A stretch of DNA of 64,000 nucleotides. It comes from Haloferax gibbonsii ATCC 33959. GTDB taxonomy: Archaea; Halobacteriota; Halobacteria; Halobacteriales; Haloferacaceae. The notes under the pieces were generated by a model that worked only from the letters and a program-made list of their open reading frames with translations, searched no databases and was not told the origin of the DNA. The stretch lies in contig NZ_AOLJ01000014.1 in the NCBI RefSeq assembly GCF_000336775.1, positions 143,478 to 207,477 on the forward strand, given 5' to 3'. The translations under genes were made by a program, and so were the position numbers. Below, piece after piece: positions 17,708-27,119 of this stretch; position 1 is the first letter of the stretch, and each line of letters begins with the position of its first letter.

Positions 17708-18928
17708 TCACTCGGCTCGCAACGCGACGAGCCGTCGCGACCCGTCGTCGCCGCCGGATTCGAGTACGAACAGCGCGTCGCCCGCCGGCGTCGGGCCGGT
17801 CAGCGCGCCGCCCGCGAGTTCGTATCGCCAGCGTTCGGCCCCGATTCGGGTGTCGTCGAGGCCGACGCCGCCTCCGGCGTCGTAGGCGACGACGCCGCCG
17901 TCGTCGCTCGTGTCCGAGACGAATATCGTGTCGCCGGCACCGGCGGGCGGGGCGAAGAAGTCGTCGCCGGCCGCCCATGAGGGGGAGCCGGTACGCTTGT
18001 CGAAGGCGTCGAGGCCGGTCCCGTCGGTCGAAAAGACGCGCCGGGGGCCGACGACGACCGAACCGTGCGGCGAGGGCTCCTCGCGGTGCCAGTCTACGGC
18101 ACCGGCGCGGAGGCCGCCTCTGAGCCGCGCGACGCCTGCGCCGAAGAAGCCGGCGAACACGTCGTCCGACTGGGCGACTGCGAGCGACTGCACGCCGCCG
18201 GGGTGTTTGGTTCGCCACTCTCCGGTCGGGCCGCGCTCGATGCCCTCGTCACGGAACGAGAACACTTCGCCGCCCTCCGTGCCCGCGACGACGGTGTCGT
18301 ATCGGGCCGCGAGGGACCGGACCGGGCCGAACACCTCCTCGCGCCACTCGACGGTCCCGTCGCTGGCGCGGACGCGGTAGAGGTTCCCCGCGGTGTCGGA
18401 GGCGTAGAGGCGGTCGCGGTCCGGTTCGGGGCGGACGACGGGTGCCCAGACGCTCGACTCGGTCGGCGCGTGCCACGCCTCCTCGCCGTCGTGGGTGTAC
18501 GCGAGCACGCCGGTTCTGGTCCCGACGTGGCCGACGTAGACGCGCTCCGAATCGACCGTCACCGACGAGCGAAAGCCGCTCTGGGGGTCGCTTTCGACCG
18601 ACCACAGTTCGGTTCCGTCGCCGACCGAAAACGCCCGGAGGCGCTCGCTGGTCGCGAGGTAGACCGTCTCGCCGAACACGACCGGGCGCGCCAGTTCGAT
18701 ACCGTTGACCTCGACGCCCCACGATTCGCTCGGCTTCGAGGCCGGACCGGTCGCGCGGGGGTTGTAGCCGGTCCCCGCCGGCGAGAAGTACGGGTGCGGC
18801 CAGTCGGCGCGACCGTCGCCCGTAGAGCCCTCGTCGCCGCCGACACAGCCCGCGAGACCGGCGACCGCGCCGGTTCCGAGGGCACCGAGGAACGTTCGTC
18901 TGGAAAGGTCCGCGCCGGGTCCCGTCAC
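17708..18928 (-). CDS. PQQ-repeat beta-propeller lipoprotein, second of a pair
   Basis: A 406-residue exported protein. Residues 10-28 hold a Tat lipoprotein signal (SRRTFLG then LAGC with Cys28), so it should be lipid-anchored outside the cell. The rest consists of repeated strands of the PQQ/BamB type (for example ELWSVES, VEWREEV, SWAAGDDF), probably a seven- or eight-bladed propeller. It starts with GTG and overlaps the stop of the upstream paralog by 4 nt, so both are probably co-translated. No quinoprotein active-site residues are evident; a scaffold role is more likely than dehydrogenase activity. Confidence 0.87.
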   Translation of the reverse strand: MTGPGADLSRRTFLGALGTGAVAGLAGCVGGDEGSTGDGRADWPHPYFSPAGTGYNPRATGPASKPSESWGVEVNGIELARPVVFGETVYLATSERLRAFSVGDGTELWSVESDPQSGFRSSVTVDSERVYVGHVGTRTGVLAYTHDGEEAWHAPTESSVWAPVVRPEPDRDRLYASDTAGNLYRVRASDGTVEWREEVFGPVRSLAARYDTVVAGTEGGEVFSFRDEGIERGPTGEWRTKHPGGVQSLAVAQSDDVFAGFFGAGVARLRGGLRAGAVDWHREEPSPHGSVVVGPRRVFSTDGTGLDAFDKRTGSPSWAAGDDFFAPPAGAGDTIFVSDTSDDGGVVAYDAGGGVGLDDTRIGAERWRYELAGGALTGPTPAGDALFVLESGGDDGSRRLVALRAE

Positions 18929-20280
18929 GACCCCGAACCTCCGGCGTCCGCGGCTGTCCCCGCGGTCGCGTTCGTCCCTGCAGCAGCGGTCGTTCCCGCG
19001 GTCGACGCGTCGGGGTCGGCGTCGCCGACGACGGTCAGGCTGAACAGGCCGTCGTCGCGGACGACCGGACAGAACACCCGGCGGTCGGTCGCGGCCAGCG
19101 AGTGGCCGACGTTGCGGCCGAGCGAAATCGACCAGCGCTCGCGGTCGCCGAAGAGGCCGCCGCCGCCGGTTCGATTCAGGGCGACCAGTTCACCGTGTCC
19201 GGTGCCGACGTAGACCGTGTCGCCGACGACGCTCGCGGCGGAGACGGTCTCTCGCGGGTCGTACTTCCACCGTTCTTCGCCGGTCGCGCTGTCGAGCGCC
19301 CGGAGCGACCCGCGGGCGGCGTAGAGGCGCTTGCCGTCGAACGCGAGGCGCTTGTGGACGCCGCGGTCGTCCTCCCAGACCACGTCGCCGCTCCGCCGTT
19401 CGAGCGCGGCGATTCGGTCCCAGCCCGCGATGTACACCCGCTCGTCGCCGACGACCGGCGCGACGGCCTCGACCGTCTCGGTCGGGGCCTGCCAGTAGGC
19501 GCTCCCGTCCGTGCCGAGGCAGTAGAGCCGCTGTCCCTCGGTGACGACGAAGAGCGAATGGAGGTTGACCGCGAGGGGACGCCGGACCGCGCCGAACAGC
19601 GACCGCGTCCAGGTGACCTCTCCGGCGTCGATGTCGACCGCGCAGACGCGCTCGTCGTCGAGGCCGAGAAACAGCGTCTCGCGGTCGTTGGAGAACGCCG
19701 GCGGCGTCTGCGGACGGCCCGGGAGTTCGATAGTTCGGAACAGCCGACCCGAACGGGCGTGGTAGAGCGCGAGTCGGTTCGGCCCGTGAACCGTCGTTCC
19801 GAGCGAGTAGACGACGCCGTCGAGGACGACGGGAGCGGTCCAACTCTCGCCCTGTGCGGCCCACAACTCCTCGCCGGCCGCCGGGTCGATTGCTCGCATC
19901 GGGTCGCCGGGCGTGTAGCCCACTCCGTCGGCGACGACGGGCTCGGTGGAGTCCATCCCGAAATCGGGTTCGTACTCGATGGTCGGCTCGGAGATGGGGG
20001 TTCCCTCGCGGAGGAACGCGGTGTTGGCGTCGTCGTGGGCGTAGGTCCGCCAGCCGCTTTCGAAGCGGACGCCCTCGGCGGAGTCGTCGTCGGTCTGTTC
20101 GTCGCCGCCGAGGCACCCGGCGAGGCCGACGGCCGCACCCGACCCGAGGAGCCGGAGTACGTCGCGGCGGCGTGGAGAACCGACGGAAGACGGACTGTGA
20201 GCGGCGGACGAAGCGTCGCTGTCGGTCGAGCCCGAGTCGTGGTCGGAGGGCGAACCGGGCGGTATCCTGCGGGAACGCAT
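18925..20280 (-). CDS. PQQ-repeat beta-propeller lipoprotein, first of a pair
   Basis: A 451-residue paralog of the next gene. It has an unusually long Ser/Asp-rich N-terminus before the Tat signal (RRRD at 37-40) and the lipobox LAGC with Cys56. Propeller repeats with the pattern ALDSATGEERWKYD, AIDPAAGEELWAA and VDIDAGEVTWT recur through the chain. The C-terminus ends in an Ala/Thr/Gly-rich tail. Start alternatives further downstream would shorten the pre-Tat segment, so the exact start is uncertain. The region 20281-20437 behind it is purine-rich with short repeats of GAGGGCGCGAAA and no gene. Confidence 0.83.
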   Translation of the reverse strand: MRSRRIPPGSPSDHDSGSTDSDASSAAHSPSSVGSPRRRDVLRLLGSGAAVGLAGCLGGDEQTDDDSAEGVRFESGWRTYAHDDANTAFLREGTPISEPTIEYEPDFGMDSTEPVVADGVGYTPGDPMRAIDPAAGEELWAAQGESWTAPVVLDGVVYSLGTTVHGPNRLALYHARSGRLFRTIELPGRPQTPPAFSNDRETLFLGLDDERVCAVDIDAGEVTWTRSLFGAVRRPLAVNLHSLFVVTEGQRLYCLGTDGSAYWQAPTETVEAVAPVVGDERVYIAGWDRIAALERRSGDVVWEDDRGVHKRLAFDGKRLYAARGSLRALDSATGEERWKYDPRETVSAASVVGDTVYVGTGHGELVALNRTGGGGLFGDRERWSISLGRNVGHSLAATDRRVFCPVVRDDGLFSLTVVGDADPDASTAGTTAAAGTNATAGTAADAGGSGS

Positions 20281-20437
20281 CTACCACAACTGCACAACAC
20301 CGTGACAAGTAACTTTTCGCCGGGAGCGGTGGCGAGGGCGCGAAAGTGAGAGGGCGCGAAAGGAAGTGAGAGGACGCGTGAGGGTTCGGGCGGAAGGCGA
20401 AACACGGGCGAAAAACAGGAACCGGGGCCGAGTCGGC

Positions 20438-20839
20438 TCAGGCCGCGGGTCTGGTGCGGCGGGCGGCCGAGCGGTCGTGGAGCATGCTGCCGACCGCACC
20501 GCCGATAGCGCCGGGGATGCCCGCGAGGGCGATGATGACGACGGCCGCGGCGAACACGGTCAGGCCGAAGAACGCGCCCGCGAACAGGACGTTCATAATC
20601 ACGAGGCCGATGGCGACGATAATCGCGCCCAGCGTCGTGCCGACGAGGCCGTTGAGCGCACCGTCGGCCATGCCGGTCGTGACGAGGTAGCCGGCGACGA
20701 GGCCGCCGATGATGCCCGTGAGGACGTAGCCGACCGTGGGGAGGGTGACGTTCGTGAAGGGGACCGCGAAGCCGCTGAGGATGCCGACGACTACGGTCGC
20801 GATGAACCCGTAGGCGATGGCGCGCATGTTGAACTTCAT
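20438..20839 (-). CDS. DUF5518-like small membrane protein
   Basis: A 133-residue protein with four hydrophobic helices rich in Gly and Ala (GYVLTGIIGGLVAGYLVTTG and AGIPGAIGGAVGSMLHD are the characteristic turns). It resembles the haloarchaeal DUF5518 group and the TIGR04086-type four-helix proteins; function unknown. A TATA-like GTATTTAG lies just upstream of the start on the minus strand. The space 20840-21090 to the next gene carries this promoter and that of the divergent methylthiotransferase; I see nothing else. Confidence 0.7.
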   Translation of the reverse strand: MKFNMRAIAYGFIATVVVGILSGFAVPFTNVTLPTVGYVLTGIIGGLVAGYLVTTGMADGALNGLVGTTLGAIIVAIGLVIMNVLFAGAFFGLTVFAAAVVIIALAGIPGAIGGAVGSMLHDRSAARRTRPAA

Positions 20840-21090
20840 AGCGAATCTAAATACAACGCTTGAGGTAATGAATTATATTCGTCCTCGGGCGGATGATACG
20901 GCCGGCGCGAGACTCCTCGGCGACGGAGCGTCCGGTCGGTGCGACGCTCCGCCCGACGTGTTCGTCGGCGTCGGCGTCCACGTCAAGCGGGCGAAGCACT
21001 CGGGGGACGCTATCACGGCCCGCGGACGCCGGCGGTCTCGCGGGAGACCGCGGCGTTTTTGCCCGCTGACCCGGTACGTGGGATAACCGA

Positions 21091-22380
21091 ATGGCCCGAT
21101 ACCACATCGAGACATACGGCTGCACCTCGAACCGCGGCGAGAGCCGCGCCATCGAGAGCGCGCTCCGCGACGCCGGTCACTACCGCGTCGACGGGCCCGA
21201 GGAGGCCGATGTCGCCATCATGAACACCTGTACGGTCGTGGAGAAGACGGAGCGGAACATGCTCCGTCGGGCCAAAGAGCTGGAGGCGGAGACGGCGGAC
21301 CTCATCATCACGGGCTGTATGGCGCTCGCGCAGGGCAACGACTTCCGCGAGGAGGGTATCGACGCCCAGATTCTCCACTGGGACGACGTGCCGACCGCCG
21401 TCACCAACGGCGAGTGCCCGACTCCCGGTCCCGGCGTCGAACCCGTCTTGGACGGCGTCGTCGGCATCCTGCCAATCGCCCGCGGCTGTATGTCGAACTG
21501 CTCGTACTGCATCACGAAGTTCGCCACCGGTCGGGTCGATTCCCCCTCGGTCGACGAAAACGTCGAGAAGGCGCGGGCGCTCGTCCACGCCGGCGCGAAG
21601 GAACTCCGCATCACGGGACAGGACACCGGCGTCTACGGCTGGGACAAGGGCGACCGGAAGCTCCCCGAGCTACTGGACCGCATCTGCACCGAAATCGACG
21701 GCGAGTTCCGCGTTCGCGTCGGCATGGCCAACCCCGGCGGCGTCCACGGCATCCGCGAGGAACTCGCCGCGGTGTTCGCCGAACACGACAAGCTCTACAA
21801 CTTCATCCACGCGCCGGTGCAGTCCGGCTCCGACGAGGTGCTCGAACACATGCGCCGCCAGCACCGCGTCGACAAGTTCAGGGAAATCGCCGAGACGTTC
21901 GACCGGGAGCTCGCGTACTGGACGCTCTCGACCGACTTCATCGTCGGCTACCCGACCGAGACCGACGAGGACCACGAGCGGTCGATGGAGCTGCTCCGCG
22001 AGATTCGCCCCGAGAAGGTCAACGTCACGCGCTTTTCGAAGCGCCCCGGCACCGACGCCGCCGACCTGAAGGGCCTCGGCGGGACGCTCAAAAAGGAGCG
22101 CTCCAAGGAGATGTCCGAGGCGAAGATGGACATCGTCGCCGCCGCCTACGACGAGATGGTCGGCACGGAGCGCGAGGTGCTCGTCGTCCAAGAGGGCACC
22201 GGCGACTCCGTGAAGTGCCGCGACGAGGCCTACCGCCAGATAATCGTCCAGAACGCGACCGAACACGGCCTCGAACCCGGCGACTTCGCCCGCGTGAAGG
22301 TGACCGCCCACCAGACCGTCTACGCCTTCGCCGAACCGGTCGAGTCACAGCCCGAGCCGCGCGAACCCACCGCCGCCTGA
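21091..22380 (+). CDS. tRNA t6A37 methylthiotransferase (archaeal MtaB/CDKAL1 type)
   Basis: A radical-SAM enzyme of 429 residues that adds a methylthio group to N6-threonylcarbamoyladenosine at tRNA position 37. The N-terminal UPF0004 domain supplies one [4Fe-4S] cluster through Cys11, Cys47 and Cys76. The radical-SAM motif is CMSNCSYC with Cys133, Cys137 and Cys140. A TRAM RNA-binding domain closes the chain (roughly residues 355-415). MiaB is excluded on phylogenetic grounds in archaea, so the t6A branch is the best call. A single-gene unit. Confidence 0.93.
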   Translation: MARYHIETYGCTSNRGESRAIESALRDAGHYRVDGPEEADVAIMNTCTVVEKTERNMLRRAKELEAETADLIITGCMALAQGNDFREEGIDAQILHWDDVPTAVTNGECPTPGPGVEPVLDGVVGILPIARGCMSNCSYCITKFATGRVDSPSVDENVEKARALVHAGAKELRITGQDTGVYGWDKGDRKLPELLDRICTEIDGEFRVRVGMANPGGVHGIREELAAVFAEHDKLYNFIHAPVQSGSDEVLEHMRRQHRVDKFREIAETFDRELAYWTLSTDFIVGYPTETDEDHERSMELLREIRPEKVNVTRFSKRPGTDAADLKGLGGTLKKERSKEMSEAKMDIVAAAYDEMVGTEREVLVVQEGTGDSVKCRDEAYRQIIVQNATEHGLEPGDFARVKVTAHQTVYAFAEPVESQPEPREPTAA

Positions 22381-22462
22381 GCGGTCGGGTTCGCTTCGGA
22401 CCAGCACCCCCTGAACCGACCCGACCCGACCCGAACCCCCCGAACCGGTTCTCGCTCGTTTC

Positions 22463-22927
22463 TCAGTTCTCGTCGCGCCCTCGGACGCCGTCCTCGCCGA
22501 CCCGGAGAAACATCCCTTTCGACGCCGGCGCGGTCGGTTCGAACCCCCAGCGCTCGTAGTAGCCGTCCACGTCGGCCAGGAGGTTCACGAACGCCGACGG
22601 CGGGGCCTCGCGGTCGAGGTAGTCCACGAGCGCGTCCATCACGCGGGTGCCGAGCCCGCGGCCCTGATGGTCGGGGTGGACCGCCACGTCGACGACCTGA
22701 AAGACGGTGCCGCCGTCGCCGACGAGCCGACCCATGCCGACGACGCGCTCGTCCGAGTCGTCGCCGCCGGTCGCTCCCTCGAAGACGACGCGCACGCCGA
22801 AAATCGTGTTCGGAACGCCGCGCTCGGCGGTCGCGAGAGACCGGGGAGGCATCCCGGCGGCGTCGCGGAGAGAGACGTACGTTTCGGGGTCGGGGAACTC
22901 GGGGACGAGACGGTAGTCGTCGGTCAC
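22463..22927 (-). CDS. GNAT family N-acetyltransferase
   Basis: A 154-residue acetyl-CoA-dependent transferase. The acetyl-CoA loop is VAVHPDHQGRGLGTRVM near residues 82-98 (Q/RxxGxG/A motif), followed by the YYERWGFEP strand-helix typical of the family. It starts with GTG (MTDDYRLV), as no nearby ATG fits. Convergent with the methylthiotransferase and divergent from the signal peptidase. Substrate not predictable. Confidence 0.87.
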   Translation of the reverse strand: MTDDYRLVPEFPDPETYVSLRDAAGMPPRSLATAERGVPNTIFGVRVVFEGATGGDDSDERVVGMGRLVGDGGTVFQVVDVAVHPDHQGRGLGTRVMDALVDYLDREAPPSAFVNLLADVDGYYERWGFEPTAPASKGMFLRVGEDGVRGRDEN

Positions 22928-23016
22928 GAGTCGACCGTCGAGCCGCCCGGTCCTAACGGTTTCTCTCCGCCGAACCCATCAACAGATTGATAGCGACTCG
23001 CGGGGTGACAGCACCC

Positions 23017-23604
23017 GTGTCCGACGACAGCCCATCGGAGCCCCGAACGTTCGCGAGAGACGCGCTGGAGACGGTCGCTATCGTCGCCGCGGTCGGCGCG
23101 GTGCTCTTCGCGGTGAGCGGCGTGTGGCCCCCGATGGTCGCTATCGAGAGCGGGAGCATGCAACCGACCCTCGAACGCGGCGACCTCGTCGTCGTGACCG
23201 CGGAGGGTCGCTACGGCGGCCCCGCGGCCGACGACTACGGCGTCGTCACGGCCAACGAGAGCGAGGGCTACGGGCGGCTCGGCGGGCCGGGCGACGTCGT
23301 CGTCTACGACGCGCCGTCGCACCCCACGCCCATCATCCACCGCGCCGTCTTCTGGGTCGAGGACGGCGAGAACTGGTACGACCGGGCCAACGAGTCCTAC
23401 GCGAGCGGTGCGGACTCCTGTGCGGAGCTTCTGAACTGTCCCGCGCCGCACGCCGGCTACGTCACCCGCGGCGACAACAACGACTACTACGACCAAGCGC
23501 AGGGTATCGCCTCGCCGGTCCGACCCGACTGGGTGCGGGCGAAAGGCCAGTTCCACGTGCCGCACCTCGGAGCGCTCCGACTGGAAGCGCAGAAACTGTT
23601 CTGA
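23017..23604 (+). CDS. Signal peptidase I (Sec11 type)
   Basis: Removes signal peptides from secreted proteins at the outer face of the membrane. The 195-residue chain has one N-terminal membrane helix (about residues 18-36), then the catalytic Ser47 in SGSMQP, His108 in IIHRAV (His in place of the bacterial Lys, as in ER and archaeal enzymes) and Asp153/Asp156 in TRGDNND. A haloarchaeal insertion lies between residues 65 and 95. I start at GTG 23017 (MSDDSPSE); a TTG ten codons upstream is less likely. Haloferax is known to have two such enzymes, Sec11a and Sec11b; which one this is I cannot tell. Confidence 0.92.
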   Translation: MSDDSPSEPRTFARDALETVAIVAAVGAVLFAVSGVWPPMVAIESGSMQPTLERGDLVVVTAEGRYGGPAADDYGVVTANESEGYGRLGGPGDVVVYDAPSHPTPIIHRAVFWVEDGENWYDRANESYASGADSCAELLNCPAPHAGYVTRGDNNDYYDQAQGIASPVRPDWVRAKGQFHVPHLGALRLEAQKLF

Positions 23605-23619
23605 ACACCCCCCGACGCG

Positions 23620-24555
23620 TCAGCGACTGTTGCCGCCGTCGGGCGAGAACATGGTGTAGCGGTCCGTCTCGTCGTCTTCCTTCCACTCGCCGAGCTCTCG
23701 CGGGTCGATGTGGACGAACACGTCGTCGACCTCGTCGATGTTCCGAATCGCCTGGACGACCCACGTCTCGATGTCGTGGGCCTCCGCGAGCGTCATGTCG
23801 CCTTCGACCTCGATGTGGAGGCTCACGTCGATTTCGGGGCCGACGTAGTGGGCGACCACGTCGTGTGCGCCGTAGACGTCGGGGTGCGACAGGGCGGTCT
23901 GGACGATGAGCGCCCGGAGATACTCCGGCGGCGCGGCCCCGACGAGGTAGTTCACGTTGTCGCGGACGATTTCGTAGCCGGTGTAGACGATGCCGATGGA
24001 GACGACCATGGCGGCCAGCGGGTCCAAGATTGGGTAGCCGAACTGGCCGCCGACCACGCCGACGAGCGCCGCGCCCGCGGTGAGGATGTCGTTTCGGTTG
24101 TCGACGCCAGCGGCGACGAGCGCGGGCGAGTTCTGCTCGCGGCCGACCGAGTAGCAGTAGCGGTAGAGGACGTACTTCCCCGCCGCCGCGACGACGAGGA
24201 CGACGACGCCGAGCATCCCCGCGGACCCGCCGTAGGTTCCGGCGAGGATGCTGGACGTGCTCTGCCAGAGAATCGCCCCGCCGGCGGCGAAGATGCCGAC
24301 CGCGACGAAAAGCGAGATGAACGGCTCGATGCGCTCGTGGCCGTGGGGGTGTTCCCAGTCCGGCGGCTTCGTCGTCAGGTAGAGGCCGCCGAGGATGATG
24401 GTGCTGTAGACCACGTCCGAGAGGCTGTTGACCGCCTCGGACCCGAGGGCCAGACTCCCGGTCGTCCACCACACGCCGCCCTTCCCGAGGACGAGAAGCA
24501 GGTTCGCCACGAGGACGACGAATCCGACTCGACGGATGGCCCGCTTTCGCTCCAT
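23620..24555 (-). CDS. Cation diffusion facilitator (CDF) metal exporter
   Basis: A 311-residue transporter that exports Zn2+ or similar divalent metals in exchange for H+. Six membrane helices occupy residues 10-215. The first metal site is suggested by the SEAVNSLSD turn in helix 2 and NRNDILTAG in helix 5, and a His-rich HPHGHERIEP loop lies between helices 2 and 3. The C-terminal 85 residues form the cytoplasmic dimerisation domain (HPDVYGAHDV, DVSLHIEV, HIDPRE). The metal cannot be fixed; Asn in place of one conserved Asp may favour Mn or Fe over Zn. Confidence 0.92.
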   Translation of the reverse strand: MERKRAIRRVGFVVLVANLLLVLGKGGVWWTTGSLALGSEAVNSLSDVVYSTIILGGLYLTTKPPDWEHPHGHERIEPFISLFVAVGIFAAGGAILWQSTSSILAGTYGGSAGMLGVVVLVVAAAGKYVLYRYCYSVGREQNSPALVAAGVDNRNDILTAGAALVGVVGGQFGYPILDPLAAMVVSIGIVYTGYEIVRDNVNYLVGAAPPEYLRALIVQTALSHPDVYGAHDVVAHYVGPEIDVSLHIEVEGDMTLAEAHDIETWVVQAIRNIDEVDDVFVHIDPRELGEWKEDDETDRYTMFSPDGGNSR

Positions 24556-24636
24556 TACCGTGGCTTTCGGGAGTGGGGTTCAAATGCGCTTCGGGCCGGA
24601 GCGGCCTATTAGACGCACTCGACGTGAGTTTTAGAG

Positions 24637-25197
24637 TCAGTCTAATTCGAAGCGAACCGCGTCGTCGTCGGCGTCGACGACCGCGCCGTCGAGGCCGGCG
24701 AACGCCTCGCGAAGTTGGTCGTAGGAGTCGTCGAGGGCCTGCACGAGCACTTTCGTGTCGGAGATGACCGGCATGAAGTTGGTGTCGCCGCTCCACCGCG
24801 GGACGACGTGGGTGTGGAGGTGGTCGTCGATGGAGCCGCCGGCGGCCGACCCGCCGAGGTTCTCGCCCGCGTTACAGCCGTCGGGGTCGAAGGCGGCGTC
24901 TAACGCGGCGAGCGTCTTCGATTTGAGCCGCGCGTGGTCGAGGAGTTCCGCGTCCGAGAGGGCGGCGAACTCGCCGGTGTGGCGGTACGGGATGACCATG
25001 ACGTGCCCCGGCGCGTAGGGGTAGTTGTTCAGGAGGACGAACGAGTGCGGGGAGCGAGCGACGATTTTGCTCTCTCTGTCGTCGTCGCGTTCGGGGAGCG
25101 CACAGAAGGGACAGCGGTCGTCGTCCGGGTCGTCGGCATCTTGGTCGTCGTCGCGGGCGACCCACTCGATGCGCCACGGGGCGAACAGTTGGTCCAT
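24637..25197 (-). CDS. HIT family hydrolase (Ap4A phosphorylase/hydrolase-like)
   Basis: A 186-residue nucleotide hydrolase or transferase. The catalytic histidine triad is HLHTH at residues 126-130 within HLHTHVVPRW. A CPFC pair (Cys29 and Cys32) suggests a structural zinc, typical of the archaeal and actinobacterial HIT branch, and the NNYPYAPGHVMVIPYRH block forms the nucleotide pocket. It likely degrades dinucleoside polyphosphates. Start MDQLFAPWRIEW is canonical. Same strand as the aminopeptidase gene, with an 86-bp gap. Confidence 0.92.
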   Translation of the reverse strand: MDQLFAPWRIEWVARDDDQDADDPDDDRCPFCALPERDDDRESKIVARSPHSFVLLNNYPYAPGHVMVIPYRHTGEFAALSDAELLDHARLKSKTLAALDAAFDPDGCNAGENLGGSAAGGSIDDHLHTHVVPRWSGDTNFMPVISDTKVLVQALDDSYDQLREAFAGLDGAVVDADDDAVRFELD

Positions 25198-25283
25198 GGC
25201 GGCCCAACGGGACCGGACGTGCAAGCCGTTTCGGTCTCGGAGCGGTCGGTGTCGACCTCGATGCGGACCCCGACTTCGTCCGA

Positions 25284-26174
25284 TTACCGCGTGAGGTTCT
25301 CGTAGCCGTCTTCGGTGACGATGATGGTGTCTTCGGCCTGTCCGACCAGCGCGCCCTCCTCTTCTTTCAGGACGGGGTAGCCGCGCAGGATGCCCTGTTG
25401 TTCGAGCCGGCGGATGGCCATCTCGGAGCGGCCGCCCTCGAACCAGCGACCCGCGAAGGGGAGCAGTTTGTACTTCTCGCGGACCTCGTCGAGCAGTTTG
25501 CGCGACATGCGGTCGCGGACCGAGCGGTCGTTGACGAGGCTGTAAATCTCGTTTTTCGAGCCCTCGGTGACCTTGCCGGAGCCGTCGGTGGCGAACGGTT
25601 CGATGGCGACCACGTCGCCGACTTCGAGTTCGACGCCGCGCTCTGCGCCGCGGTTCGGGATGGTCGGGTCGGTGTGGGCGTCCCACTGTTCGACGCCGTG
25701 GCCCGAGAGATTGAGGACGGGCGTGTAGCCGTAGCCGCGAATCACGTCCTCGATTTCCGCGCCGATTTTCCCGGTGTGTGCGCCCGCTTCGACCATGTCG
25801 AGGGCGGCGTCGAGCGCCTCTTCGGCGGACTCGACGAGTTCGTCGTTGCCCGAGAGGTCGACGGTCACGGCGGAGTCGGCGATGTAGCCGTCGACGTGGA
25901 CGCCGACGTCGAGACAGACCATGTCCTCGCCGAACACGGTGTCGTCGTCGCGGCCGGGGCTGGCGTGCGAGGCCTCCTCGTTGACGCTGATGTTGACCGG
26001 GAAGGCGCAGCCGTCGGCGAGTTCGCGGATGCGACCTTCGGCGTACTCGGCGACTTCGAGGTGGGTGACGCCGGGTTCGACCATCTCGGCCGACTCGTCC
26101 AGCACCGTGCGCAGGACCTCCCCTGCCTCTCGATACTTCTCGACCGTCTCGTCGTCGAGGGGTCCGATGCTCAT
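25284..26174 (-). CDS. map: Methionine aminopeptidase, type II
   Basis: Removes the initiator methionine from new proteins. In this 296-residue protein the dinuclear metal ligands follow the pita-bread pattern: Asp89 and Asp100 (LDVGVHVDGYIAD), a His in the SGHGVEQW block, and glutamates in AIEPFATDG and in the C-terminal TEDGYENLT. The insertion between the last two motifs marks the archaeal/eukaryal type II. I start at MSIGPLDDETV; in-frame codons to 26297 would run into a TATATAG box at about 26282-26288. Zinc or cobalt/manganese as the natural metal is open. Confidence 0.95.
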   Translation of the reverse strand: MSIGPLDDETVEKYREAGEVLRTVLDESAEMVEPGVTHLEVAEYAEGRIRELADGCAFPVNISVNEEASHASPGRDDDTVFGEDMVCLDVGVHVDGYIADSAVTVDLSGNDELVESAEEALDAALDMVEAGAHTGKIGAEIEDVIRGYGYTPVLNLSGHGVEQWDAHTDPTIPNRGAERGVELEVGDVVAIEPFATDGSGKVTEGSKNEIYSLVNDRSVRDRMSRKLLDEVREKYKLLPFAGRWFEGGRSEMAIRRLEQQGILRGYPVLKEEEGALVGQAEDTIIVTEDGYENLTR

Positions 26175-26357
26175 GGCCGCGACTTCGCGGCCGCGCCGGA
26201 AAGCGATTGCGGGATGGCCGGCGACTGAGCGCGGGCCGCCGCAGCCGACTCGGATACCGTGCGAGACAAACGCACCCACGTCTATATAGCACAACATTCC
26301 GAAACTAGCAACCCTTTCTTAGGCAGGGATGTTCTGAAATAGGAGAGAACGTTTCCA

Positions 26358-27059
26358 ATGAGTGTCCCATCCTTCCACCCCGACGTCGCCGAGCAACACC
26401 TTCGAGTCGACATCGACGACTGGGACGACGTGTACGTCGTCGGCGACGTACACGGGTGTCTGCCGGCGCTCGAACGCCTCGTCGACCGGCTCGACCCGTC
26501 CGAGGACGACCTCGTCGTCTTCGTCGGCGACCTCGTGCGGAAGGGGCCGGACAGCAAGGGCGTCGTGGACTACGTCCGCGAGCGCGACAACTTCCTGACC
26601 GTCCGCGGCAACAACGAGGAGAAACTCATCCGCGGCACGAAGGAGATAGACGCGCTGACCGACGACGACCTCGAGTGGATTTCGAACCTCCCGGTCGCTA
26701 TCACGTGGGACGGGGCCATCGTCGTCCACGGCGGCATCCACCCCGAAAAGCCGCTCGACGAACACGACGTGGACGCCCTCGAGAACACCCGGGCGATGAA
26801 CCCCGGCGACAGCTACGACGGCCCGTTCTGGTTCGAGCACTACGAGGGCCCCGAGCGCGTCTTCTTCGGCCACACCGTCATGGCCCACCCCGCCGTCTTC
26901 GAGCACGCGATGGGGCTCGACACGGGCGCGGTCTACGGCGGCGCGCTCACCGCCTACGACCTCCGCGCCGACGAACTCGTCGCCGTCGAGTCCGAGGTCA
27001 CCCACGAGTCCCGCAAGGACTCGAAGATTCTCGAACCGCGCCAGCCCGCGCTGGTCTGA
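26358..27059 (+). CDS. Calcineurin-like metallophosphoesterase (PPP/Ap4A-phosphatase type)
   Basis: A 233-residue phosphoesterase. Metal-ligand blocks of the PPP family are clear: GDVHG (residues 29-33), GDLVRKGPDS (57-66), RGNNE (83-87), HGGIHP and GHTVM. It is about the size of bacterial serine/threonine phosphatases and ApaH relatives, so it may dephosphorylate proteins or cut diadenosine polyphosphates. With the HIT protein 1.2 kb away, both could handle dinucleotides, but that is inference. The 183 bp before it hold two promoters (TATATAG for map, GAAATAG at about 26336 for this gene). Confidence 0.88.
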   Translation: MSVPSFHPDVAEQHLRVDIDDWDDVYVVGDVHGCLPALERLVDRLDPSEDDLVVFVGDLVRKGPDSKGVVDYVRERDNFLTVRGNNEEKLIRGTKEIDALTDDDLEWISNLPVAITWDGAIVVHGGIHPEKPLDEHDVDALENTRAMNPGDSYDGPFWFEHYEGPERVFFGHTVMAHPAVFEHAMGLDTGAVYGGALTAYDLRADELVAVESEVTHESRKDSKILEPRQPALV

Positions 27060-27119
27060 GCCGCGCCGAGTCGGAGGCGGCGAACTAAAGGTCGCCGCCG
27101 AACCATCTCCTCTCAGCAC

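Noticed and set aside
20281-20437. GAGGGCGCGAAA-type repeats as a regulatory array
   Set aside because: Only two or three imperfect copies in a purine-rich stretch at the DUF5518 stop; no symmetry or spacing suggests a binding site.
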